Assembly: GCA_025331565.1 (NCBI GenBank) | Contig: JAFREQ010000049.1 | Coordinates: 4,126,501 to 4,190,500 of the forward strand | Length of the DNA stretch: 64,000 nt | Origin: Holacanthus passer | Taxonomy: Eukaryota > Chordata > Actinopteri > Pomacanthidae | Direction of reading: 5' to 3' | Part shown: positions 35,540 to 46,270 of the stretch, piece after piece | Numbering within the stretch: the stretch's first letter is position 1 | How the letters are laid out: each line of letters opens with the position of its first letter | Notes under the pieces: generated by a model | Databases searched by the model: none | What the model saw: the letters and a program-made list of their open reading frames with translations, nothing else | Told to the model about the DNA's origin: nothing | Position numbers and translations under genes: made by a program

Positions 35540-37345
35540 TGTAGCAGGATGAGACTGTCCCTGCTCATTCTTTCCCCCTGGTCAAAGTGAGTGAGCATGT
35601 CCCATGTGAGCATGTCATGATCCACCCTTTTGATTTGGGTCTATTTCTTAATGTGTGTGTGTGAACTGTGGGGTTAAAATTCTTCCCTTTTGATTACTGT
35701 TTATGTTGAGTTAATTCAGATTGTTATTTTTGGTTGCTTTATGTTGGGTAGATTATTGTTTACTTTTGTTTATCTAACTTTATTTTCTTGTCCAGCCTCT
35801 CTCAACACCCACACCTTCCTGAAGCTGATTATTTTGTTGTTTTGTTTTGGTATTTTGATATACTTGTAATTGATTAATTTTGGTTTCTCATTACTAGTCC
35901 TGATTTTCTGCTTAATTTGTGCAATGTTTTGATAATTTAGATTTTGATAACCGTTTTCTGGGTTGTGTTATCAATTAGTTTGGCAGCTTACATTACTTTT
36001 TGTTTAAATTCTGACTTATAGCTGGGTAGCTGTGTTAGGAAGTGCGACCGAAGTGGCTTGAAATGTGGTAGGAGGCAGGCGAAAGAGACTTCCAGGTACA
36101 AAAAAAGGTGTTTATTTACAAAATGTGGCAACATGCTACATGTGTACAAAAATAAACCCAAATAAACAAAGAAACAATTAAACAGTTAACTCAGCTTAAC
36201 TGAACACAACTCAACTCATACGAACTCAAATTAAGGTGGCATCAAGTGCACACAATTACACAGATGTCCTCATCCCCTGACAGTCAATGACCAACTGCTT
36301 AAATAGACTCCTGTCAACAGGAGTCAATCTCGGCAGCTCCATCCGCACGGGTGCGCACAAATACTTCCCCTAACAGCAGGTAAGTAACACAATCATTTTC
36401 ACAACATATTTCATAATCAACCACTACTACAGTGCCAGATAATGTACCTGTAGAACCACGCTTACATAAATAACTTTTAACATCAATAATTAATTTAAAC
36501 AAAATTTACCTTCCACCTCTCTTACTTGGTTTCGCCTGGTGACATCGCCTCACCCAGGGTATAAATACAGGGGATGATATAGTCAATCCTCCTTTTGTCC
36601 CCTGGAGCACATGGTGGGTAAGGTAAGTAACAAAGGAACAATGACATAAATGAATTAACTAAGGTAACACAAAACTAAATCAATAAACAATGACTAAACT
36701 TAACAATTACTCGTGTATTTGTTTTCTTTAATCAGAAATGTGGATTGTATCCGAACTTTCAACTCAACCTAATGCAAACACAAACAAACCTGGGATAGCC
36801 TGTATTCGCTGGTTACACATGAACGATGGAAATATGACTAAAGCAAACAATTAACAAGCATGGCTAACTTGGTGTAAGATATGAAATTGATTACACAAAT
36901 GGGACAAATGGTGTATTCTCACCCACTTTGTCACAAGCTGCCACCCATTTTTGTATTGGTTTATTTCTATTTGTTTATTTGTGCCTTGGTCCCAATTGCA
37001 TGAACCCCACTAACTCTATACCTTGTCCTTTCAGGTGCTGGGTGCCCAAGGTGGTGGTCCTGGTGTCCCTGGTGGCGGTTTTCCTCTTTTTTGTGTGTGC
37101 TGTGCAGTACCCCAGTTTTTGAGTTCTCCCTTGTGTGTTTGAGTGACTGGCACGTGTATTTGGGGTGCCTTCCTGGGATTTTCCTCACCTCTCATCGACC
37201 CTTTTCCCACACTGGTAAGCCCCAGCCCTGATAAGGTTCCCCTTCACTTCAACCTCCCCTGAATGAATGGTGTTTTAAGAGTTTTTAAATTTTACCATTG
37301 TTAAATAAAAATGTTTGTTTTAAATGGAACCACGTCTCTCGCCAC
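35540..37345 (+). repeat. Possible plus-strand LTR split by a solo LTR
   Basis: Sequence from a TGTAGCAGGATGAGAC start near 35540 to an end CTCTCGCCACA near 37345 has TG...CA limits and an AATAAA at about 37304, which suits an LTR. The 36033-36935 solo LTR sits inside it. No matching target-site duplication was found, so the boundaries are uncertain. Confidence 0.3.
36033..36935 (-). mobile_element. Solo LTR with 5-bp target-site duplication AGCTG
   Basis: Read on the minus strand it begins TGTGACAAAGTGGGTGAG and ends CGCACTTCCTAACA, i.e. TGT...ACA. It is flanked on both sides by AGCTG (36028-36032 and 36936-36940). Inside, on the minus strand, are TATA-like sites (TATTTAAG, GTATTTATACCC) and an AATAAA (in TAAATAAACACC) near the far end, the normal LTR order. 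There is no internal coding region, so this is the product of LTR-LTR recombination. Confidence 0.75.
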
Positions 37346-37999
37346 ATTTATATAGCAAACCTGAGTGCCTTAAAAGTTGTAGTACAAATTCCCTGGGTGA
37401 AATTCCCAGGGTGGCGTTGTCTGGCAACCGGAGTGTTTTGACTTAGTTAATCTTCCTCAGGGTGTAAGACAATTCACTCCGCCTCACCCCTCGTGCCACC
37501 ACACAAGCCATGCATGTGTCTCTAAAGCCATCACAGCGTAGGGGTTCAAAAGAGTTCTGCACACTTGTGGTTGGGCGCCAGACAGGTGAGAGACCAATAA
37601 AAAACAAAATTACAAGCCTGTCGAATTTTAACTAATTCTTTAATTTTTAAAGTGTGCGTGCAACTCCAGAAAATTTAACCAGGCCAGCTATAAATCCTAC
37701 CTACAAAAGAATATCTGTGAAAAATTTAACATAAGGAGAAATTAGTTTAATTAGAAATCAATCAATAAATCAGATGGCATTAAATATGAAAATCAGATCT
37801 ATGTCACTGTAAAAAATAGCAACACGTTATGTAAAACTCACATAAATGAAAAATCAACCTCTTTCCACAAAGTTTTGATTATATAGTTTTGATTCAACAA
37901 AATAGATATTACACAAAAATATCACAATCATTCATGTAACAAAAAAACAGATGATCCAATCCAAATGATCAAAAAAAAAACAAAAGGGTGGAGGGATGA

Positions 38000-40900
38000 G
38001 AGTGTATGAGTGTGAGTGTGTATGTATGTATGTATGTCCAGTGTGTGTGGGTTAGTCCAGTTCAAGTCCAGCTGTGGATGAATAAACAGGTGTGGAGGGG
38101 TGAGGGTGTGGGTGTAGGTGTAGGAGAGTGTGTGTTTTATTCCAGTTCAAGTCCAGGGATGTAAATGTGTGTGGGTGTATGGGGGGAAGCAGGGCTGGGT
38201 GGAAGATAGAGGGAAAAAAAAGATTGAGGAGCAGTTTTGGGTTAAAGGGGCTCAGGTGAAGCTTGGAGAGTGGTGGACAGTACTTAACTGTGAGGTATTG
38301 TTCTCCAACCCAGGCCAAGATGGGCTCCGAGTCTGTGGGGGATGGCTCTCTGGCAACTTTCTTCCTCCAACAGGCTCCTGGGATTATTACCACTTCTTAG
38401 GCCAAGGTTTTCAAGGTCCTCTGAGGAATCCAGCTGGTTTTTCTCCTTTCTCCGTTTCTGCACTCTTCTCTTTACAATATTCATTTACTTTTAAGAATTT
38501 GCAGGCGGATTTGAGTAACCTGGATATTTTCTCTTTGTTCCACTCTCGCTCCTCTCTGGTCGCCTCCTTGCTGCTTTGTGTCCTTTTTCCTCCTCCCCCG
38601 GCTCACAGGTGCCACTAATTTATGCCCTCACCTGGGTTTTTTTTCCTCTCACTCCTTCCTCCCCCCTCCCTTTCCTTTCAGGAGGAGAAAGGGTTGACCT
38701 GTGGCCTTACCTTTCTGCCACACTCTCCCCCCCTTGAGAAGACGTTGCTTACTGGTAGCTCAGATACTCACAGGTTTCCCTTTTCAAAACCCTATAAAAT
38801 CTTCTTCTTCTGAGCTTTCCTGTAGCATGTCTAATATCTTTTGTCGTTCCATGAGCTCCAAGTCCTCAGCACTGGGGTAGAAAGGTTTCAGGTTGCAGAC
38901 ATGCACCGTTTTAGCATCCATACCTGTATCCTCCAAAACAACTTGATAATTTAGCGGTCCAAGTGGTTTGACAATACGATATGGGCCTTTCCACTTTTTG
39001 GCCAGCTTGGCTGTGAATTTCTCAGAAGCTCTTGAGATGGGGAAACTTCTGACCCATACTCTTTGTTTGGGTTTAAAATTGACTGTACGGCGGTTTTTGT
39101 TGTAATTTCTTAATTGCCTCTTTTTTGACTTTTTAATGCTTTCCTCAACGTCTGCTTTGAGTTGTGTTAGATGATGGACAACGTCATAAGCCGGTACATC
39201 AGGAGGGAAAATCCTTCCTTTCAGTACTTTGTCCATTGGACTTTGAAGCTTCCTGCCAAGTTGTAATTCTGCGGGGGTTACTCCTGTGGTTTCCTGAACA
39301 GATGAGTTGATGGCAAATCTGAGTTCTGGAAGATACTGATCCCACCTACCATGATTATTATCCACATAAGAGGCTATCATACATTTTAGGGTACGATTTA
39401 CTCTTTCGGTCAGATTGGTTTGTGGATGATAGGCAGTGGTCAGTTTGGGTGTCACAGTCCATTTGTCACAGAGTTCACGAAATAAAGAAGACACAAACTG
39501 AGGTCCTCGATCCGACAAGATGTAATCAGGTATTCCCCATCTTGTGAAGATGTCCTTCCTCAGGAATCGAGCCACTGTTTGTGCTGTGGCAGTCCGCAGG
39601 GGAGTGAATTCAACCCAGCGAGTGAAATAGTCCACTGCCACCAACAGATACTCGTTTCTCTCTGGACTTCTTGGGAAGGGTCCCATAATGTCAATGCCAA
39701 GCATCTCATTAGGTCCTTTTACAATTGTTTGTTGTATCTTCCCAGCAGGTTTTTTATTGTCCGCTTTTAGACTTTGACAAACTGTACACTGTTTGATAAA
39801 CTGTTTTACATCAGTCCACATTCCAGGCCAGTAGGCTACTTCATAGAGCCTTTTGTAGGTTTTGAAGATCCCAGCATGTCCACTGAGAGGATTTTCATGA
39901 TAGTTTCGGAGAAGTTCTTCCACCAGACTACAGGGTATGTAGAGTCTGTAGTGGAACTGGTTCTCTGCCTGGTTTGTTATGCGATATAACTTATCTTCTA
40001 GGATAACAAAATCCTGTTTCACTTGTTTGTCATCTTTGGCCAGCTGTTTCATAATTTTCTCTATGTTTTGGTCTTTATGTTGCTCATCTGCAATCGTGTC
40101 AAGGGATATAGGTATTTCTCCACGCAGGTTTTTAGAGTACAGGCAACATCTGACCTTAGAGGGGATCCTTGAAAGAGCATCTGGCACACTGTTCAGTTTT
40201 CCTTTTCGATATTCCACGATGAAGTTGAACCTTTGCAACCTTAGTGCCCATCTGATCAGCCGACTTGTGGTTTTGGTCGATGAGAGGACCCACTTTAAGG
40301 CAGAGTGGTCAGTAATAACAGTGAATAGTTTTGGTTCAAGGTAATGTTGCCACCTTTCTAGTGCCCATATGACTGCAAGGCATTCTCTCTCTGTTACGGA
40401 GTAATTTCTTTCAGCTCGATTTAGGGTTCTACTGGCATAACCAAGAACTTCTTCAGTGCCATTTTCTGTTCGTTGGGTAAGCACAGCTCCCAGACCTGTA
40501 TCGCTAGCATCTGTATAAACTGAGAATGGAAGTGCTGGATTTGGGTGACCCAGGACAGGTGGAGAGCTCAAACAAGATTTGAGTTGGTTAAAGGCATTCT
40601 GGCATGCTTGGGTCCATATGAAAGGTCTTCCCTTTTTTTTCAGGTCATTCAAGGGCTGAGCAATTTTTGAGAAACCTGGCACAAATTTATGGTACCAGCC
40701 AGCGAATCCTAAGAAACGCTGAACTTCTTTCAGGTTTGTTGGCACAGGATATGATTGGATTGCTTCAACCTTTTCAGGGTCTGCACTGACTCCCTTTCCA
40801 GAGACAGTGTGTCCGAGAAATCGGAGTTCTTGTAGACAGAATTTTGACTTCTTGAGGTTGATTGTCAAATTAGCGTTGTGAAGTCTATCCATCACCATCT

Positions 40901-42319
40901 GCAACTGTTCAAAATGCTGAGACACTGTTGAAGAGTACACAATTATGTCATCAAGATAAACTAGACAAATTTCTCCTCGCAGGCCATCCAGGACTTTCTC
41001 CATCAGTCTTTGGAAAGTTGCAGGTGCGTTCTTGAGTCCAAAAGGCATCACATTAAAATGGTATAGCCCACGGTGGGTGATGAATGCGGTTTTTGCTTTG
41101 CTTGCTGGATCCATAGGTACTTGCCAGTAGCCACTATTCAAATCGATTGTCGAGAAAATGGTGGCTCCAGAGAGAGATTCCAGGATGTCATTAATGTTTG
41201 GGAGTGGATATGCGTCAGTTTCAGTCACAGCATTAACCTTACGGAAGTCGACACAGAATCTATGTCCTCCATCTCTCTTGGGTGGTAAAACTACTGGAGA
41301 GGCCCATCCTGAGTGGGAAGGTTCAACCACTCCTGCAGCAAGCATTGCTTCTAGTTGTTCTTCCACAATGGCTTGCTTGACAGGTGACATCCTATAAGGC
41401 CTTTGTTTAATTGGCACGCAGTTAGTGGTGTAGATGGTGTGTTGCAAAACATCAGTTTTCCCCGTCTGATTTGTACATACAAGTGGGTTAGATTCAAGGA
41501 GGTTACGTAATTTCTTTTTGTCCTCACCTGATAGATGAGCATCACACACAGCCATGTTGATATAATCTTTCTCTTCCATTCGTACAGGCTCTAAAGAGAG
41601 GATGGGAGGTGGAACGGAAGTTATCAGGGAAAGGCTCAGAACTGGATTGCTCTTTGTCTCCAGAGGGTTTGGTTTCCCTCTATGGTGCCTTTTCTGTGGG
41701 AAGTATGCATTACCGGGCTGGAAGGGATAGTTAACAGAGGGGTTAGATTTAAAACAATATTCTCTGTCAGCCACATTAATTATCATTCCAACACTAGAAA
41801 TAAAATCCAAGCCAAGAACAATGCCATAGGCCAAAGCTTTTGGTCCCAACACTGCCACAGAAGGAGAGCACATGTGTCCTTGAATAGCTATGGTGAGGTT
41901 TCCCCACCCATTTGGAGTAGCTGCCTCACCATTAGCCAGATACAAAGGTCCTTCAGTCCATGGCTGGAGGTTATCCTTGGATGTCTTCACCTCCCTCCAA
42001 AGATATTCATGAAGAAGTGTGTAACTGGATCTTGTATCAAGTATGGCTTTTCCACGCCATGTACCAATGGAAACTGGTACAATCAGTTGTTAGGGCCAGA
42101 GGAGGGGTCAACAGATGAGTTTGATTCACCTGAGGTATTCTGAGCTGGTTGTGGTCTGGGGTGGCCAAATGTTTTAGATTTTACCAGTGACACAGAACCA
42201 TTTCCAGGGGGTATTTTTGATTTTGGTGTGGTTACAGGATGCTTGGATACCTGAGGTGCAGGTAATGAGGGAAGCATGGGGTGGAAGGTCATGCGGTTTT
42301 TACCGCTTGCCTGGCTCAC
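38000..42319 (-). mobile_element. Ty3/gypsy LTR retrotransposon lacking its 5' end
   Basis: The element runs leftward. Its pol stop at 38784 is followed on the minus strand by a polypurine tract (AAGGGGGGGAGAG, about 38735-38723) and at once by TGTGGCAGAAAGG, the start of the 3' LTR at 38722. That LTR contains an AATAAA near 38133-38138 and ends somewhere near 38000; its exact end was not resolved. Upstream of pol, only the last part of a gag-like frame (42319-42083) remains. No second TGTGGCAG LTR, primer-binding site or zinc knuckle lies to the right, so the copy is 5'-truncated next to the Pim-like exon at 42.6 kb. Confidence 0.75.
38784..42089 (-). CDS. Ty3/gypsy Pol polyprotein (protease-RT-RNase H-integrase), open frame
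   Basis: A single frame is open for 1,102 codons. In order: the retropepsin active site is DTRSS (bases 42038-42024) where DTGSS is usual, and its second motif reads VLGLDF. The reverse transcriptase has FCVDFRKVN, FSTIDLNSGYWQVPM and the catalytic YLDD. RNase H follows (YTDASDTGLGAVL, ITDHSALKW). The integrase has an HHCC finger (HENPLSGHAGIF...CTVCQ), the D,D,E residues in GIDIMGPF, LSDRGPQF and NLTERVNR, and a GPY/F-type tail (KWKGPYRIV). The pol frame lies -1 relative to the preceding gag-like frame, which ends at TGA 42083-42085. Length and order match complete gypsy Pol. The DTG-to-DTR change probably disables the protease. The element lacks its promoter-bearing 5' LTR. Confidence 0.9.
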   Translation of the reverse strand, partial: QLIVPVSIGTWRGKAILDTRSSYTLLHEYLWREVKTSKDNLQPWTEGPLYLANGEAATPNGWGNLTIAIQGHMCSPSVAVLGPKALAYGIVLGLDFISSVGMIINVADREYCFKSNPSVNYPFQPGNAYFPQKRHHRGKPNPLETKSNPVLSLSLITSVPPPILSLEPVRMEEKDYINMAVCDAHLSGEDKKKLRNLLESNPLVCTNQTGKTDVLQHTIYTTNCVPIKQRPYRMSPVKQAIVEEQLEAMLAAGVVEPSHSGWASPVVLPPKRDGGHRFCVDFRKVNAVTETDAYPLPNINDILESLSGATIFSTIDLNSGYWQVPMDPASKAKTAFITHRGLYHFNVMPFGLKNAPATFQRLMEKVLDGLRGEICLVYLDDIIVYSSTVSQHFEQLQMVMDRLHNANLTINLKKSKFCLQELRFLGHTVSGKGVSADPEKVEAIQSYPVPTNLKEVQRFLGFAGWYHKFVPGFSKIAQPLNDLKKKGRPFIWTQACQNAFNQLKSCLSSPPVLGHPNPALPFSVYTDASDTGLGAVLTQRTENGTEEVLGYASRTLNRAERNYSVTERECLAVIWALERWQHYLEPKLFTVITDHSALKWVLSSTKTTSRLIRWALRLQRFNFIVEYRKGKLNSVPDALSRIPSKVRCCLYSKNLRGEIPISLDTIADEQHKDQNIEKIMKQLAKDDKQVKQDFVILEDKLYRITNQAENQFHYRLYIPCSLVEELLRNYHENPLSGHAGIFKTYKRLYEVAYWPGMWTDVKQFIKQCTVCQSLKADNKKPAGKIQQTIVKGPNEMLGIDIMGPFPRSPERNEYLLVAVDYFTRWVEFTPLRTATAQTVARFLRKDIFTRWGIPDYILSDRGPQFVSSLFRELCDKWTVTPKLTTAYHPQTNLTERVNRTLKCMIASYVDNNHGRWDQYLPELRFAINSSVQETTGVTPAELQLGRKLQSPMDKVLKGRIFPPDVPAYDVVHHLTQLKADVEESIKKSKKRQLRNYNKNRRTVNFKPKQRVWVRSFPISRASEKFTAKLAKKWKGPYRIVKPLGPLNYQVVLEDTGMDAKTVHVCNLKPFYPSAEDLELMERQKILDMLQESSEEEDFIGF

Positions 42320-42642
42320 TTACCTCACCTTTTGTCCTTCAGCATCGTCATGTCGTCAAACTATCGGTTCATTTTTTTGCTTCAGTATAATCATATTCCT
42401 GTTGTAACTTCTTGATCATTAAATGGGAACATCACCCAAACATGGACATTGTACAGTTGTGATTAAGAGCGCGTCAAAAACAGTCTCCCACACCCATGCA
42501 CAAGCGACTATAGGGCAGTCATTTGACTGCATTTCTACTTCTGAACCTGCTCTTGTGTATGTTTGAAGTAATGCTTAACACAAAATCACAAGCATTCTGA
42601 ATCAAGTCAGTCATTAAAGTCATTTTGTTTCCGTCAGCTTAC

Positions 42643-43038
42643 CTCTGATGTTGTTTGCTGAGGAGGACAGCTCATAGATTCTCTCCTCCTCAGTTATGGT
42701 ACTGTTGAAGCTCTGGCTGATGATCCCACTGTCATCATCAGAACCTCCATCCTCCTTCGCTTCAGCCAAGGTGGTTCGGCATCAATGCTGGCCTTTCTCT
42801 TGCCCCGTCCTCTCTCCTCCACTGACACATCACTGTGTTCAGTGGGATTGGTGACTTGACTGCACCACAATCTCTTTGCAGGCAGCTCTCCATCATCACT
42901 AGCCCTCCTCTTTCTCGCTCTGGCATCCTGCTGCACATTGCTGGAGTGGTCAGTGGAGGGGGTGATGTTGCCTCTGGCCTGAATCTCTTTGCTAGATGAT
43001 CCGGCTTCGTCGGCGTCCTTCATTATTCTCCTGCTCAT
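42643..43038 (-). pseudogene. Pim-like kinase gene, N-terminal coding exon only (copy 1)
   Basis: First coding exon of a fish Pim-like serine/threonine kinase. After acceptor CACTTGTAG and leader, ATG at 43038 opens MSRRIMKDADEAGSSSKE, then runs rich in basic clusters (KRRASDD, GKRKASIDAEPP, KRRRMEV) that look like nuclear-localisation signals. The first frame stops at 42694. A neighbouring frame continues naturally (EDGGSDDDSGIISQSFNS) to the donor AG|GTAAGC at 42642, so one indel lies near 42750-42790. An upstream untranslated exon ends at a donor near 43766 (ATCAAG|GTAAGT). No kinase exon follows leftward; homology to copy 2 stops near 42530 and the gypsy element begins at 42319. Assignment to the Pim-like family rests on the shared flanks with the kinase copy at 59 kb. 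Confidence 0.6.
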
Positions 43039-43552
43039 CTTGATCGTGTTGTTCTCTACAAGTGAGAAAAACTTTTCGTGAGTGCATGTCGTGGGTTTAA
43101 GCTAAAATCAAAACAAGCAAAGGAAATATTCAAGATTTAATAATAAAGACTTCAACCCTTCTTACACAGCAGGTGCCAAATATTGCTCTGTTTGAATGCC
43201 ACAAAGCCACTCCTTTAACAGACTCATGAATCTGGTTGTTACACATTTCGCGTCTGTAAAGACTCATATTGTGACGTAAACCCTCAATTATCTGTCCATC
43301 TGCAGTTGATCCTATAATTAAAATCATTTGAGAAATAAACTTGCAAGGTTCTGTCTAAAATTGCACCGGTTGCATATTGAACGAGGAAGATGGACATCAG
43401 GTCCTCCAACTCACATGATCTATGTCAAATTTGAGCGGAACTCAAATGATCTGAAATCATTATTCACAGGAAAGAGAGTCTGTGTTCTGCTGCATATTTG
43501 CCTGAAAACTACAACAATGTTGTGTAGGAATTTTCTTTATATCCTGACAGAC

Positions 43553-43775
43553 GTGTATGTGGGAAATAGTCAGGACATGTTTTTTTTATCATGAAGTTAT
43601 TAAATATAGTTATATTGACATGTTGATAGATTTATATTTATTATATACATTAACTAACTGTTTATTTAAATACCATCAGTTTATTCAGTTCACAGTGCAG
43701 GAGCACATTAAAGATGAGTTTTCAGGATTTGGAAAAAAATGTAACTGGAGGCACTTCACACTTACCTTGATCACT
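43553..43775. repeat. Duplicated segment, matches 59133-59373
   Basis: Starting at GTGTATGTGGGAAATAGTCA both places share a nearly identical stretch of over 220 bases (a few substitutions and short indels, such as an extra TTTCTTTAT at 59 kb). It ends at the splice donor ACTTACCTTGAT of a minus-strand untranslated exon. The match shows that the Pim-like pieces at 42.6 and 58-59 kb come from a segmental duplication. Confidence 0.85.
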
Positions 43776-43779
43776 ACAG

Positions 43780-44260
43780 CTAGTAGTAAAGTAGTTTTTA
43801 AAGTTTATTAGGACTCATGGTTTGACCAATTATTTCATATTTTCAGCTCAGTTCATGACTGACCACCAGACCAGTGATGATTTTTATACATTGTAAAAAA
43901 AAGAAATGAACAGTTTTTCCCAATATATTTGATGATTTTCCCCCTGCATTTCAAAATGACAGCAAATCATATTGAAATTACATGAATAAACTGTTTTTTT
44001 AATGTGTTTAATTTATCAAAGAAAATCTGTAAAAAATTTAATACATGATATATCTGTTTTCAACAGTTCTTTTTAATGACAATCTGGAAATTTATCATTG
44101 TCAAGAATCTTAAAAAAATACTTTTAACAATACATTAAAAAAATTTAAATTAAATTTATATTAATTCAAAGATTTGATTGGTAAATAAGTGCTAAAAACT
44201 GTGTTAAACCATAGAGTTAAATTAGAAGTTATTAATTGTGTTCTGTCAAGGCTAAAAGTC
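43780..44260. other. AT-rich spacer, nothing recognised
   Basis: Very AT-rich with no coding potential. It probably includes the untranslated first exon and promoter of Pim-like copy 1. Confidence 0.4.
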
Positions 44261-44263
44261 TAA

Positions 44264-44882
44264 GACCTTGTCCACATGTAGCAGGGTATCTCACAAAACG
44301 AAGATATTTTTCTACGGTTTGGCCTGTCATCCACACGAAAACACAGATTTACGGCATAAAAACGATTCTTTTAAAAACCTCCGACCAAAGTGAAGATTTG
44401 CAAATACTCCGTTTATGCGTCTGCATGTGGACACCGATAACCGGGGTTTTGCGTTTCGAAACGTCGTTGCCTGCGACAAAATATGTTCTAACGTCACATA
44501 TGCGACCTGTGTTTACATTTGGAAACAGTATGGATGCCCTCACAAGGGTTTTGGCGCTGTCTCTTGTCCGGGCGCTTTTTGCTTGCTTGTTTTTACAAGC
44601 CCAGATACTGCTCCACATTCACGAACACAGGCGAAGGACGATGTTAAGGACGATTATTTTCCGACACCTTGCCACAAGCTTACTCTGATTGGATAGGATT
44701 TGGGGAACTACTGCCACCTAAAGGTCTGGCATGCTTATGAATGTGCTTAACAACGCACTTATGCGGTTAGGTGTGGATGAATTTTTTTCTAAAAACGAGG
44801 TGGTGTGTATGTACGTTTTTTTCTAGACGGAGGGGGCAGGATATTCGGTTTTACAAAAACCCTGCTACGTGTGGACAAGGCC
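44264..44882. mobile_element. PIF/Harbinger-like MITE, 619 bp
   Basis: The left end GACCTTGTCCACATGTAGCA and right end TGCTACGTGTGGACAAGGCC are inverted repeats. Similarity continues inward through GGGT and ends at about 30 bases. TAA directly flanks both sides (44261-44263 and 44883-44885), the 3-bp target duplication typical of PIF/Harbinger. There is no transposase frame, so it is non-autonomous. The superfamily call rests on the target duplication and the TIR ending in GGCC. Confidence 0.7.
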
Positions 44883-44885
44883 TAA

Positions 44886-45545
44886 GTTAAAAATCATAGA
44901 CAGATAGAGACAGATAAAAACAAGTTCATCAATTGTTTAAATATGTTTTCATTTAGCTTAAAAACATCTCTAAAGTTCATTAATGTTTGGGTTTGTGTCA
45001 GTGAAGACATTTGTGAAGTAATACTGTCACCTACTGGCTTCTTTGGGACAGCTGCAAATAACTCTGTTAATTTGTATAAATCTTTATTCAGGAAGTGAAA
45101 ACAGAGAAAACGCGGAGTTAGTGGTTTATGCCTGGTTCATCTATACGTCTCAGCAGCACCTGCACACATCTTGTGCTTTCTGATTGCATCGCCGATATGT
45201 CCAGTTAAAATATTAATATTAATATTGCATGTTATTGTTTGTTCCATTTGTCCGCTTATTTCTCCGGTGTTTTTATGCTAGGCTATTAGCTACACTGTTT
45301 CATGCTAACCAATTGTTTGCCATGCAAACTGCCTTGCTTGGCAGTTCTGTTGTTTGTGTTTGCAATATAATGTCTACGCATTATTGGAGATGTAATACAC
45401 ATCTTATTGACTGTATTGCTTTCATTTTCTTTTAGTTTTACACTTTTCTTGCTGTCATTAAACTTGTGGACAACAGCACTTCGTTCTCCAGAGTCTTGAT
45501 GTGGGAAAAGAGTTAACTAACTGTCAAACATGCACAAGGTGTGTT
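44886..45545. other. Spacer, nothing recognised
   Basis: No gene or assignable repeat between the MITE and the LINE 3' region. Confidence 0.4.
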
Positions 45546-45891
45546 TTATTCTTCCTTATCCAAGATAATTCTTTTTTGATCCTTTATTGATAGGGCGTTG
45601 CAGCAGCACAAGAGAAGAAGCACAAGAATACAAATAGATAAAGTATATAAATATAAAAAAGTATATACAAAAAAGGTATGTACAACTAGTACAAAGTGGA
45701 AATCTAAAGTGACATAGTGAGATAAATAGTGGGATATTTTAATTACAGCAGCAAAAAATGTCAACAGTATGTAAAAAGTGCAGTATGAAGAACAATGCAG
45801 CAAAATGATGAAAAAAACCCAACAGAATTATTAAGGGAGAGTGAGGAGAGTCTTGAGTGCAACAGACACTGTGTGTGTGTGTGTGTGTGTG
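45546..45891 (-). mobile_element. LINE 3' untranslated region, split from its coding part by the Gmr1-like insertion
   Basis: AT-rich sequence preceding a GT microsatellite (45871-45895). On the minus strand it ends in CAATAAAGGATCAAAAAAGA, like the tail of fish L2/Rex-type LINEs. The coding remainder of the same LINE resumes at 49119, on the other side of the inserted LTR element. Continuity is inferred from strand and order. Confidence 0.5.
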
Positions 45892-46270
45892 TGTGATGGC
45901 TGTGCCCCCAGCCACACAAAAGGTTGTATCAGTTACATGCTCTCAGGCTCCATTATCACATGTTCGGTTACTTTGAGTTGCAGTCACTTAAATTACATAC
46001 ACTACACATAGTTTGTTTTGTCTAAAATTGGATTATTAGCACTTTGTCAACACACTGTTTTCTGGATGGAGCACGCACATTTAGTTTACATTGTCATTTT
46101 GTTATTTGTTTGTATTAATTCATTTCTCCTGTCTTTGAGTTACCTGGCTTCCCTTCTTCGGTCCCATGTGGGGCAGCAAGAGGCCCGAGAGGCTAGACAG
46201 AAGGAGGCAAAAATGAAAATGACCGGCAAGAACAGTGTTTCAGAGCACTCCAACACCAGTTCCTGAATCT

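Noticed and set aside
37560..37590. Possible retroviral primer-binding site (TTGGGCGCCAGACAGG)
   Set aside because: Superficially like a tRNA-Lys site, but no LTR end with matching ends could be placed directly before it.
38052..38393. Minus-strand frame of 113 codons
   Set aside because: It lies wholly inside the gypsy 3' LTR and consists of Pro/His-rich low-complexity sequence (HPHPHPSTP).
44236..44688. Plus-strand frame of 150 codons
   Set aside because: It falls inside the Harbinger-like MITE and the sequence shows no transposase motif.
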